A stretch of 64,000 nt of DNA from NCBI RefSeq assembly GCF_001905885.1, contig NZ_LIYH01000003.1, positions 868,001 to 932,000 on the forward strand, given 5' to 3'. Each line of letters starts with the position of its first letter. The stretch's first letter is position 1. Shown here in pieces: positions 8,166 to 16,091 of the stretch. The position numbers and the translations under genes were made by a program. Source of the DNA: Streptomyces sp. CB03234 (GTDB lineage: Bacteria; Actinomycetota; Actinomycetes; Streptomycetales; Streptomycetaceae). The notes beneath the pieces are model-generated. The model was not told the DNA's origin. It ran no database searches and saw only the letters and a list, made by a program, of their open reading frames with translations.

Positions 8166-10052
8166 TCAGCGACGAAGGGGGTTGGCGATGGTGACGTAGA
8201 CGGACTGGGTGTCCACGGGGCCGACGAGCTCGTCGAGACCGTTCAGCCGGGTCAGGAGGTTGGCCTTGCAGCGGAGGGTCGGGCTGTCCAGGAGGCGGGT
8301 GGGCAGGGGTGAGCCGAGTCCGGTGGCCGTGGTGAGGAACTGGCGGAAGGCGGCGAGGAGGAGGCGTTCGTCGGCGAGGCGCTGCGCGCCGAATGCCCCG
8401 ATCAGGCCGAGGACGTTGTTGATGCCGAGGTAGTAGGCGAAGCGCTCGTCGGTGACGTCGTCGGAGACGAAGGTGTCGCTGTGGGTGCCGATGCCCGGGA
8501 GTCGGCGCTCCAGTGCGGCGCGGTGGGACTCGCGGAAGTAGTAGCCCTGGTTGTCGCGGTAGCGGCCGCCGCGGGGCCAGCCGTCGGGGTCGAGGATGAC
8601 CAGGGTGTTCTGCTGGTGGGCCTCCAGGGCCACACCGGCCGTGCCGTCCAGCCAGAGGACGGGGCGGACCACCTGGTCGAGGTAGCGCAGGAACCACTCG
8701 GCGGCGACGGCCCCGGTGGGCCGGCCGGTGCGGGCGGCGAGCCGGGACACCGTGACGGCCAGGCGCGATCGCATCCGGGGGCTTCCGGGCCAGGGCCGCG
8801 GGGCGGTGAGGCTGGCGATGCAGACGGCGTCGTCGCCGAGGCCGAAGGGGTTGTGCCGGAGCATCACGTCGAGTCCGGGGACGGGCTCGCCGGAGGGGGT
8901 GTCGACGGCGAGCCACGCCGGGTCGCGCACGATGTCGAAGCCCGGGTGGGCGGCCTGCCACTCCTTGGCGAGGCCGGTGCGCAGCAGGCGGTGCACTTCG
9001 GCGCCTCGGTGGAGTTCCTTGCGCAGGTTCTCCCGGCGGGAGTTGGTGATGCGTACACCGAGGGACAGCTTGAGCATGGCGGGCGCGCCCGGCCGGTGGA
9101 CGGTTCGGACGGAGGAGGTGGGGTGCCAGGGGTCACCGTGGGGGCCCAGGTCGTGGAGGAGGCCGGCGGAGAGGAGTTCGGTGACGGCGGGGCGGTGGAG
9201 CAGTTCGCGCGCCTGCCAGGGGTGCAGGGGCAGGGCTGCGGTGTTGTCGGGGAGGGTGAGGTCTTGGGCGAGACGGGAGGTGAGTTGCCCGGCGGTCAGT
9301 GTGCGGCCCTGTTCGGTCCAGGCCGAGTCGGTGGCGAGTACGGACCGGTCGACGGCCACCCAGTGCAGGGGGAAGCAGCCGTTCAACTCGGGTGAGTAGA
9401 GCCTGGCTTCGGATTCGGAGAGACCTTCGCGGCTCTTGGGCGTGGGATGGAGGGGGTGGCCCAGCAGCAGGGACTGTTCGGCGGTGAGGAAGAAGTCGGC
9501 GTCGGCGGTGGGGCCGGGGTGCCGGCGCCGGTGGGTGATGAAGTCGGCGGTACGGCGGGTGGAGTCGGCGACCCTGCCGACCAGGTCGGCACCCTCCCGG
9601 TGGTTGCCGGCGGGGCCCGACTCACGGCTGAGGAGGGCCGCGACGGTCACCGCGTCGACGGACGGGGCGGTGGGCGGAGCGCCTTCGAGGGCGGGCGGGC
9701 CGAAGCGGTGCCAGCCGGTGGGTGACCAGTAGTGGACGGGGACGAGGAGAGCGGTCCCGCTGGCGGCGAGGGGGACGCGCAGGGTCTTCCCGGCCGGTTG
9801 GGGGAGGTTCTTCTCCCGTGCCCAGCAGCGGAGGAGGTTCTCGACGGTGGCCGCGTCGGCGGCGTGGTGCGCGTCCGGGTGGTCGAGGTGGTCGGCCTCA
9901 CGGCGGTCGTGGGCGGGGCTGGGCCCGGGCAGGTCTTCGTACCCGCCCGAATGCTGGCGCGGCACTGTTGTCGACTCGCCCGGGCGGGGGCCGCCGGGGG
10001 CGGAGGGAGGGCCGTCGGCGCCGGGGGCTTCGGGTACGGGGGTGGGGTTCAC
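8166..10052 (-). CDS. IucA/IucC-family NIS siderophore synthetase
   Basis: 628 residues, second gene of the operon. Family landmarks: GHPLHPTPKSREGL (IucA/IucC N-terminal motif), AALPLHPWQARELL (HPWQ), KLSLGVRITNSRREN, LEAHQQNTLVILD and RDNQGYYFRESH. It differs clearly from the downstream synthetase, so the pair probably performs two successive condensations on one carboxylate scaffold, as RhbC/RhbF or IucA/IucC do. The first 65 or so residues are Pro/Gly/His-rich and may be disordered. The GTG start has only a weak ribosome site, but no better start is visible before the conserved region. It begins 31 bp after the aminotransferase stop codon, indicating one transcript. Confidence 0.9.
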   Translation of the reverse strand: MNPTPVPEAPGADGPPSAPGGPRPGESTTVPRQHSGGYEDLPGPSPAHDRREADHLDHPDAHHAADAATVENLLRCWAREKNLPQPAGKTLRVPLAASGTALLVPVHYWSPTGWHRFGPPALEGAPPTAPSVDAVTVAALLSRESGPAGNHREGADLVGRVADSTRRTADFITHRRRHPGPTADADFFLTAEQSLLLGHPLHPTPKSREGLSESEARLYSPELNGCFPLHWVAVDRSVLATDSAWTEQGRTLTAGQLTSRLAQDLTLPDNTAALPLHPWQARELLHRPAVTELLSAGLLHDLGPHGDPWHPTSSVRTVHRPGAPAMLKLSLGVRITNSRRENLRKELHRGAEVHRLLRTGLAKEWQAAHPGFDIVRDPAWLAVDTPSGEPVPGLDVMLRHNPFGLGDDAVCIASLTAPRPWPGSPRMRSRLAVTVSRLAARTGRPTGAVAAEWFLRYLDQVVRPVLWLDGTAGVALEAHQQNTLVILDPDGWPRGGRYRDNQGYYFRESHRAALERRLPGIGTHSDTFVSDDVTDERFAYYLGINNVLGLIGAFGAQRLADERLLLAAFRQFLTTATGLGSPLPTRLLDSPTLRCKANLLTRLNGLDELVGPVDTQSVYVTIANPLRR

Positions 10053-10083
10053 GGAGGGATCTTTCTGGTGAGGAGGTTCGGGT

Positions 10084-11487
10084 TCAGCGGGACGGTCCTG
10101 GGTCGCTCGGGAGGGAGGGGGTGCGCTCGGCGGCGGCCAGAGCGTCGGCGAAGCGGTCGAGGACGGCCACCGCCTGTTCGTCGGTGAGCGTCAGGGGAGG
10201 GAGGAGGCGTACGACGGCGCTGTGGCGGCCGCCGAGTTCGACGATGAGCCCGCGCCGGAGGCACTCGCGCTGGACGGCCGCGGCGAGGGCGGGGTCGGGG
10301 GGCGGAACGTCGGCGGTGGTGTCCGGGGCGACGAGTTCGATGCCGATCATCAGGCCCCGGCCGCGCACGTCCCCGACGCTGGGGTGGGCGGCGGCCAGGC
10401 CCTGGAGCTGCCCCAGCATGCGCGCGCCGAGGGTCGCCGCGCGCTCGGCGAGGCGGTTCTCGCGTACGAAGGCGAGGGTGGCCGCGCCGGCCGCCATGGC
10501 GAGCTGGTTGCCGCGGAAGGTGCCCGCGTGGGCGCCGGGCTGCCAGACGTCCAGCGCCGACCGGTAGACGATGACGGCCAGGGGAAGGGAGCCTCCGATG
10601 GCCTTGGACAGGACCATCACATCGGGGACGACGCCGCTGTGCTCGACCGCCCAGAAAGCGCCGGTGCGGCCCACGCCCGTCTGCACCTCGTCGGCGATCA
10701 GCGGGATGGAGCGGTCGGCGGTGATCCGGCGCATCCGGCGCAGCCAGGTGTCGGGCGCGGGGATCACACCGCCCTCGCCCTGGACGGGTTCGAGGATCAT
10801 CCCGGCCGGTGTCGGGACGCCGGACTTGGGGTCGTCGAGGAGGCTCTCGGTCCAGCGGGCGGCGATGTCGGCGCCGCGCTCGCCGCCGAGCCCGAAGGGG
10901 CATCGGTAGTCGTGCGGGAAGGGCAGGCGGGTGACCGTGACGTCGGTGGCGCCGCCGGAGGCGGCCAGGGCGCCGGCCGTCATGCCGTGGTACGCGCCGG
11001 TGAAGGCGAGCAGGCCGCGGCGGCCGGTCGCGTTGCGGACGAGTTTGAGCGCCGCCTCGACCGCGTCCGTACCGGCCGGTCCGCAGAACTGGATCCGTGC
11101 GTCGTCGGCGAGCGGGCGTGGCAGCGTGGTGAACAGCTCGGTGGTGAAGGCGTCCTTGACCGGCGTGGCGAGGTCGAGGACGTGCAGCGGGGCGCCGGAG
11201 TCGATGACCTTCTTGATGGCCTCCAGGACCACCGGGTGGTTGTGACCGAGGGCCAGTGTTCCCGCTCCGGAGAGGCAGTCGAGGTAGCGTCGCCCGTCGG
11301 CGCCCTCGATCGTCAGACCGCGTGCCCGCACCGGGACGATGGGCAGGGAGCGCGCATAGGTACGGGCGGCCGATTCGCGCAGTGACTGGCGGCGCAGGAT
11401 CCCTTCGTGCGTGGACGTCGGTGCCACCGGGGCTGATTCGGTCACGGCCACGGTTCGGGTCCTCCCGGTCACGGTTGCGTTGCTCAT
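10084..11487 (-). CDS. Diaminobutyrate--2-oxoglutarate-type aminotransferase, first gene of siderophore operon
   Basis: About 467 residues. A class III PLP-dependent aminotransferase of the RhbA/Dat type, expected to make L-2,4-diaminobutyrate from aspartate semialdehyde. Motifs: CLSGAGTLALGHNHP, CGPAGTDAVEAALKLVRNAT, TGAYHGMTAGALA, LIADEVQTGVGRTG, and the PLP lysine in LSKAIGGSLPLAV. The start is set at the ATG giving MSNATVTGRT; a further ATG 25 codons upstream is possible, and neither has a strong ribosome site. In rhizobactin-type pathways a decarboxylase and a hydroxylase follow, but neither is present here. It is divergent from a protease gene. I looked for an iron box (TTAGGTTAGGCTAACCTAA-like) in the 239-bp spacer and found none convincing. 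Confidence 0.88.
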   Translation of the reverse strand: MSNATVTGRTRTVAVTESAPVAPTSTHEGILRRQSLRESAARTYARSLPIVPVRARGLTIEGADGRRYLDCLSGAGTLALGHNHPVVLEAIKKVIDSGAPLHVLDLATPVKDAFTTELFTTLPRPLADDARIQFCGPAGTDAVEAALKLVRNATGRRGLLAFTGAYHGMTAGALAASGGATDVTVTRLPFPHDYRCPFGLGGERGADIAARWTESLLDDPKSGVPTPAGMILEPVQGEGGVIPAPDTWLRRMRRITADRSIPLIADEVQTGVGRTGAFWAVEHSGVVPDVMVLSKAIGGSLPLAVIVYRSALDVWQPGAHAGTFRGNQLAMAAGAATLAFVRENRLAERAATLGARMLGQLQGLAAAHPSVGDVRGRGLMIGIELVAPDTTADVPPPDPALAAAVQRECLRRGLIVELGGRHSAVVRLLPPLTLTDEQAVAVLDRFADALAAAERTPSLPSDPGPSR

Positions 11488-11603
11488 CGGTAGGTGACTC
11501 GTCCGCCGCAAGGCAGCGACGAGCGCCGACCTTGTGTCCCCCGTACGTACCAACGACGACATGTGTTCAGGATCACGGCCGCCGCGAAGATCCTTGAGGT
11601 GGG

Positions 11604-11650
11604 GGAACCGCGGCCCTGCCGCGTGCCGTCCCCAACGGCACCGGCATAGT
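11604..11650 (+). promoter_or_regulatory. Candidate promoter region of first protease gene
   Basis: GGAACC at 11604-11609 is followed 17 bp later by CGTC (11627-11630), resembling an ECF-sigma promoter. Just downstream, ACCGGCATAGT (11640-11650) and a following G-rich block recur in front of the second protease gene (ACCGGCATAGAG from 13041), so the two genes share a short conserved promoter-proximal segment. The GGAAC element itself is not conserved in the second copy, so the sigma assignment is tentative. Confidence 0.3.
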
Positions 11651-11726
11651 GGGGGGCCGCACTCCGGTGCCGAAGTTCAGCCGAGTACAGACGTGTTCTG
11701 TCACGAAGTCCCAGGGGGATCACGAC

Positions 11727-12902
11727 ATGCGACCCATTCGTCCGCTGCTCGCCGCAGCCTCCGTCGCCGCGGCGCTGGCGATGACGGCCACTGCCTGTGG
11801 CCCGAGCGAGGACAACGCGGGCGGTGAGCCGACCGCTTCCGCGAGCCAGACGGCCGACGGGAAGATCACGATTCCGGACGATCTGAAGGACCGGCTCAAG
11901 GAGCACGGGATCGATCTGGACAAGTGGAAGAACGGCGAGTGGAAGAACTGGGACAAGGACACCTGGCTGCGTGAGGCCAAGGACTACGTCAACCCGATCA
12001 TCGAGGACCTGTGGGACCCGGACCGGATGAGGGACGCCGAGCAGCCTGAACGGCCGGTCGAGGACGGCGACATCTCCGGCGACGAGGGCGTCACGGACCC
12101 GACGCCCGAGCCGGTCGAGGCGACGGCCGTGAAGGCGCCGTACCACTCCAGTGTCCCGGAGGCCGGCAAGGTCCTCTTCGACGGGCCCGAGGGCTCGATG
12201 GTGTGTTCCGCGACGGTGGTGAAGGACCCCGCGAACCCGGGCAAGTCCAACCTGGTGTGGACCGCGGGCCACTGCGTGCACGCGGGCAAGAACGGCGGCT
12301 GGTACCGCAACATCGCGTTCGTCCCCTCGTACAACGACGGCGGCAAGACCGGCGCGGAGCTGGAGAACGCGACCCGCGAGGACATCGCTCCGTACGGTGT
12401 GTGGTGGGGTGACTGGGCGCAAACCTCCGAGCAGTGGATCTCCCAGGGTGCGGCCACCGGTGGCCAGGGAGCCCCGTACGACTACGCGGTCATCCACGTG
12501 ACCCCGGAGAAGGGCGGCAACGGCAAGTCGCTGGAGGAGACGGTCGGTTCGGCGCTTCCGGTCGAGTTCAACGCCCCGGCCGCGCCGGAGATCACGAAGA
12601 TGGAGGCGACGGGGTACCCGGCGGCGCCGCCGTTCGACGGCCAGCAGATGTTCCAGTGCGCGGACAAGCCGGGCCGGCTGTCCCTCGACACCGCCCAGCC
12701 GACGATGTACCGCATCGGCTGCACCATGACGGGCGGTTCCTCCGGTGGCGGCTGGGTCGCGCGGGGCCAGGACGGCAAGCCCGCACTGGTGTCCAACACC
12801 TCCATCGGCCCGGTGACGGCGGGGTGGCTGGCCGGTCCGCGCCTGGGCGACGAGGCGAAGGGCATCTACGAGGCGGTCAGCAAGAAGTTCGCAGGGCGGT
12901 AA
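11727..12902 (+). CDS. Trypsin/V8-like serine protease lipoprotein (copy 1)
   Basis: 391 residues. The signal peptide ends at a lipobox-like TATAC with Cys24, so the protein is probably exported and membrane-anchored. A charged Lys/Trp-rich stretch follows (KEHGIDLDKWKNGEWKNW, about residues 58-75), then a chymotrypsin-fold protease domain: His182 in TAGHC, Asp252 in YDYAV, Ser339 in GGSSGG. All three catalytic residues are present, and Cys160/Cys183 and Cys311/Cys332 could form disulfides. The ATG start has AGGGGG about 10 nt upstream. The next gene is a close paralogue in the same orientation. Substrate unknown; the V8-like GSSGG pocket may mean cleavage after acidic residues, but this is not established. 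Confidence 0.85.
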   Translation: MRPIRPLLAAASVAAALAMTATACGPSEDNAGGEPTASASQTADGKITIPDDLKDRLKEHGIDLDKWKNGEWKNWDKDTWLREAKDYVNPIIEDLWDPDRMRDAEQPERPVEDGDISGDEGVTDPTPEPVEATAVKAPYHSSVPEAGKVLFDGPEGSMVCSATVVKDPANPGKSNLVWTAGHCVHAGKNGGWYRNIAFVPSYNDGGKTGAELENATREDIAPYGVWWGDWAQTSEQWISQGAATGGQGAPYDYAVIHVTPEKGGNGKSLEETVGSALPVEFNAPAAPEITKMEATGYPAAPPFDGQQMFQCADKPGRLSLDTAQPTMYRIGCTMTGGSSGGGWVARGQDGKPALVSNTSIGPVTAGWLAGPRLGDEAKGIYEAVSKKFAGR

Positions 12903-12915
12903 CAGCGGGAGCAAA

Positions 12916-12955
12916 GGGCCGGCCCGTCCAGGGTCGGCGGGCCGGGCGTTTCGGT
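12916..12955 (+). terminator. Hairpin between the two protease genes
   Basis: Just after the first protease stop codon, a CGGCCCG arm and its complement CGGGCCG form a short G+C stem around an 11-nt loop, followed by GGCGTTTCGG. A moderate terminator candidate, consistent with separate transcription of the two paralogues. Confidence 0.45.
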
Positions 12956-13156
12956 CGTGTACGAAGACGCCCGGCCCCGGCGGCGCCGCCAGGTGGAGAC
13001 TCCGTGCAGGTCACCGTGGGTGGCAACTGCCCCTGGGGGGACCGGCATAGAGTAGGGGCGCATTCTCACGCGGGCGGTCCCGGAAGACCGCCCATTTGCG
13101 TGACAGGTCCATGGCATTTCGTACATGCACATGCGTTATCAGGGGGAATCGTTCTC

Positions 13157-14338
13157 ATGCGATCACGATCCATACGCCCACTCCTGGCCGTCACCGGCCT
13201 GGCCGCGGCGCTGGCGCTGACGGCCACCGCCTGTGGCCCCACCGAGGACAAGGCAATCGGCACACCGGCCACGGCGAGCCCCGCCGACGGTCAGGGCGGC
13301 GGCGACGCCGAACTTCCCAAGGACTTCGCCGACAAGCTCAAGGAGCACGGCGTCGACCCGGAGAAGTGGAAGAACGGCGAGTGGAAGAACTGGGACAAGG
13401 ACACATGGCTGCGTGAGGCCAAGGACTTCGTCAACCCGGTGATCGAGGGGCTGTGGAAGCCCGAGCGGATGCGGTCCGCCACGTCCCCGCAGAAGACGAT
13501 GGCCGCCGGAGCCGTCACGGGCGACCAGGGTGCCACCGACCCCGAGCCCCGGCCGGTCCAGGCCGTGGCGGAGGAGAAGCCGTACCACAAGAACGCCGCT
13601 CCGGTCGGCAAGGTCTTCTTCGACGCACCCGAGGGCTCGATGGTCTGCTCCGCCACGGTGATCAAGGACCCCAAGAACCCCGGCAAGTCCAACCTCGTCT
13701 GGACCGCGGGCCACTGCGTGCACGCCGGCAAGGCGGGCGGCTGGTTCCGCAACATCGCCTTCGTCCCCGCCTACAACGACCTGGGCAAGTCCCCGGCCGC
13801 GCTGGAGAACGCCCGGCCGCAGGAGGTCGCCCCCTACGGCGTCTACTGGGCGGACTGGGTCGCGACCTCCGGCGAGTGGATCTCGCAGGGCGGCCCGACC
13901 GGCGGCGAGGGAGCCCCGTACGACTACGCCGTGATGCACGTGAAGCCGGAGAACGGCACCAAGTCCCTGGAGGAGACGGTCGGCGTCGCACTCGACGTCG
14001 ACTTCAACGCCCCACAGGCGGCGGGCATCCCCGCGATGGGCGCCTGGGGCTACCCGGCCGCCCCGCCGTACGACGGTGCGCTGATGCACAAGTGCGTCGA
14101 CCGCCCCGGCCGCCTCACCCTGACGCCCGGTACGCCGACCATGTGGCGGATCGGCTGCACCATGACCGGCGGTTCCTCCGGCGGTGGCTGGTTCATCGAG
14201 AAGCCGGGCAACAAGCTGGCGCTGGTGTCCAACACCTCCATCGGCCCGGTCACGGCCGGCTGGCTGGCCGGCCCGCGCCTGGACCGGGACGCGGAGCAGA
14301 TCTACACGATGATGAGCGAGAAGTTCGCCGGTCAGTAA
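13157..14338 (+). CDS. Trypsin/V8-like serine protease lipoprotein (copy 2)
   Basis: 393 residues, paralogous to the upstream gene over its whole length. Same plan: lipoprotein signal with TATAC, a KEHGVDPEKWKNGEWKNW stretch, catalytic His in TAGHC, Asp in YDYAV and Ser in GGSSGG. Identity is highest in the charged N-terminal segment, around the catalytic residues and at the C-terminus (LVSNTSIGPVTAGWLAGPRL), while the linker near residues 100-140 has diverged. ATG start with AGGGGG upstream. Its own promoter-proximal block (ACCGGCATAGAG) suggests independent transcription. A tandem duplication of an exported protease. Confidence 0.85.
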   Translation: MRSRSIRPLLAVTGLAAALALTATACGPTEDKAIGTPATASPADGQGGGDAELPKDFADKLKEHGVDPEKWKNGEWKNWDKDTWLREAKDFVNPVIEGLWKPERMRSATSPQKTMAAGAVTGDQGATDPEPRPVQAVAEEKPYHKNAAPVGKVFFDAPEGSMVCSATVIKDPKNPGKSNLVWTAGHCVHAGKAGGWFRNIAFVPAYNDLGKSPAALENARPQEVAPYGVYWADWVATSGEWISQGGPTGGEGAPYDYAVMHVKPENGTKSLEETVGVALDVDFNAPQAAGIPAMGAWGYPAAPPYDGALMHKCVDRPGRLTLTPGTPTMWRIGCTMTGGSSGGGWFIEKPGNKLALVSNTSIGPVTAGWLAGPRLDRDAEQIYTMMSEKFAGQ

Positions 14339-14357
14339 CAGACGACCGGCGAAAGGC

Positions 14358-14394
14358 GAAGGCCCGCCCCCTCTTTGGGAGGGGACGGGCCTTC
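14358..14394. terminator. Strong hairpin between protease 2 and hflX
   Basis: GAAGGCCCG pairs with CGGGCCTTC, and the inner C-rich and G-rich arms continue the stem around a TTTG loop. It lies between convergent genes and can serve both. Confidence 0.8.
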
Positions 14395-14422
14395 GGTCGC
14401 TCGGTCCTTCGTACGACGGCCG

Positions 14423-15916
14423 TCAGTGCGCCGCAGGGACGTACGGCGCCAGGAACGCGGCCAGTTCCTCGTGCACCCGCGCCTTGAGCAGCGTGCCCTC
14501 CGGGGTGTGCTCCTCGGAGAGGACCTCGCCCTCGGCGTGCGCCCGCGAGACCAGCCCGCCCTGCGTGTACGGCAGGAGCACCTCGATCTCCACCTGCGGG
14601 CGCGGCAGCTCGGCGTCGATCAGCGCGAGCAGCTCGTCCATGCCCGCGCCGGTCCGCGCCGACACCGCGATCGAGTGCCGCTCGATGCGCAGCAGCCGCT
14701 GCAGTACGAGCGGGTCGGCGGCGTCCGCCTTGTTGATGACCACGATCTCGGGCACGTCCACCGCGCCCACGTCGCGGATCACCTCGCGCACGGCGGCCAG
14801 CTGCTCCTCCGGCGCCGGGTGCGAGCCGTCCACCACGTGCAGGATCAGATCGGAGTCGCCGACCTCCTCCATGGTGGAGCGGAACGCCTCGACGAGGTGG
14901 TGCGGCAGGTGCCGTACGAACCCGACGGTGTCCGCCAGCGTGTACAGGCGGCCGCTGGGCGTCTCGGCCCGGCGCACGGTCGGGTCGAGGGTGGCGAACA
15001 GCGCGTTCTCCACCAGCACGCCCGCGCCCGTCAGCCGGTTCAGCAGGGACGACTTGCCGGCGTTGGTGTACCCGGCGATGGCGACCGACGGCACCTTGTT
15101 GCGCCGCCGCTCCTGCCGCTTGATGTCACGGCCGGTCTTCATCTCCGCGATCTCACGGCGCATCTTCGCCATCTTCTCGCGGATCCGTCGCCGGTCCGTC
15201 TCGATCTTGGTCTCACCGGGACCACGGGTGGCCATGCCGCCACCGCCGCCGCCACCCATCTGCCGGGACAGCGACTGACCCCAGCCTCGCAGCCGCGGCA
15301 GCATGTACTGCATCTGCGCGAGCGCGACCTGTGCCTTGCCCTCACGGGACTTGGCGTGCTGGGCGAAGATGTCGAGGATCAGGGCGGTCCGGTCGACCAC
15401 CTTGACCTTGACGACGTCCTCGAGGTGGATCAGCTGGCCGGGGCTGAGCTCACCGTCGCAGACGACGGTGTCGGCCCCGGTCTCGAGCACGATGTCACGC
15501 AGCTCGTCCGCCTTGCCCGAGCCGATGTACGTGGCCGGGTCCGGCTTGTCGCGGCGCTGGATCACTCCGTCGAGGACCAGCGCGCCCGCCGTCTCGGCGA
15601 GCGCGGCCAGCTCCGCGAGGGAGTTCTCCGCGTCCTGCACGGTCCCCGAGGTCCATACGCCGACCAGCACCACACGCTCCAGGCGCAGCTGCCGGTACTC
15701 GACCTCGGTGACGTCCTCGAGTTCGGTGGAGAGACCCGCCACGCGGCGCAGCGCCGCGCGCTCGGACCGGTCGAACTGGTCGCCGTCCCGCTCTCCGTCG
15801 ATCTCGAAGCTCCAGGCGACGTCCTCTTCCATCAGGGCATCGGCCCGAAGGCTCTCGGTGCGGTTCGTGTCCGCGAAGCTCTGCGCGTCCTGGGAAGGGG
15901 ATGAAGAGGAGGTCAT
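14423..15916 (-). CDS. hflX: GTPase HflX (ribosome-splitting factor)
   Basis: 497 residues. HflX binds and splits stalled or hibernating 70S ribosomes under stress. The N-terminal HflX domain (about residues 75-190) includes DGELSPGQLIHLEDV and DRTALILDIFAQHA; a Gly-rich loop (QMGGGGGGGMATRGPGETK) and a long basic helix follow; the G domain has G1 GYTNAGKSSLLN, G3 DTVGF and G4 NKAD. The first 60 residues are an acidic, poorly conserved extension. ATG start. It is followed downstream by the convergent terminator and preceded by the M1 peptidase gene on the same strand with a gap of about 175 bp. Confidence 0.95.
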   Translation of the reverse strand: MTSSSSPSQDAQSFADTNRTESLRADALMEEDVAWSFEIDGERDGDQFDRSERAALRRVAGLSTELEDVTEVEYRQLRLERVVLVGVWTSGTVQDAENSLAELAALAETAGALVLDGVIQRRDKPDPATYIGSGKADELRDIVLETGADTVVCDGELSPGQLIHLEDVVKVKVVDRTALILDIFAQHAKSREGKAQVALAQMQYMLPRLRGWGQSLSRQMGGGGGGGMATRGPGETKIETDRRRIREKMAKMRREIAEMKTGRDIKRQERRRNKVPSVAIAGYTNAGKSSLLNRLTGAGVLVENALFATLDPTVRRAETPSGRLYTLADTVGFVRHLPHHLVEAFRSTMEEVGDSDLILHVVDGSHPAPEEQLAAVREVIRDVGAVDVPEIVVINKADAADPLVLQRLLRIERHSIAVSARTGAGMDELLALIDAELPRPQVEIEVLLPYTQGGLVSRAHAEGEVLSEEHTPEGTLLKARVHEELAAFLAPYVPAAH

Positions 15917-16091
15917 TGGATCCTTACGTCGTGGGAGTACTCGGGCGGCTCAAGCGCCTCGAGCGGAAACACTCGTACGTCAGTCACAACGCGTGACTCC
16001 CCCGGATCATTCCCGGGGGCGGGCCCTCGGCATTCCGGGGGTCCGGCAGCGCCGCCGACACCTTGATGGTCGCACGGTACGGCCGGGCCCG

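Noticed and set aside
5499..8312. 937-codon plus-strand open frame
   Set aside because: Exactly antisense to the two siderophore genes, which have clear family motifs; typical mirror frame of high-GC coding DNA.
11488..11726. Iron-regulator (DmdR/IdeR) box before the siderophore operon
   Set aside because: Only a half-site-like TAGGTGA at 11490-11500 could be found; the second half does not match. A motif scan with a position weight matrix would settle it.
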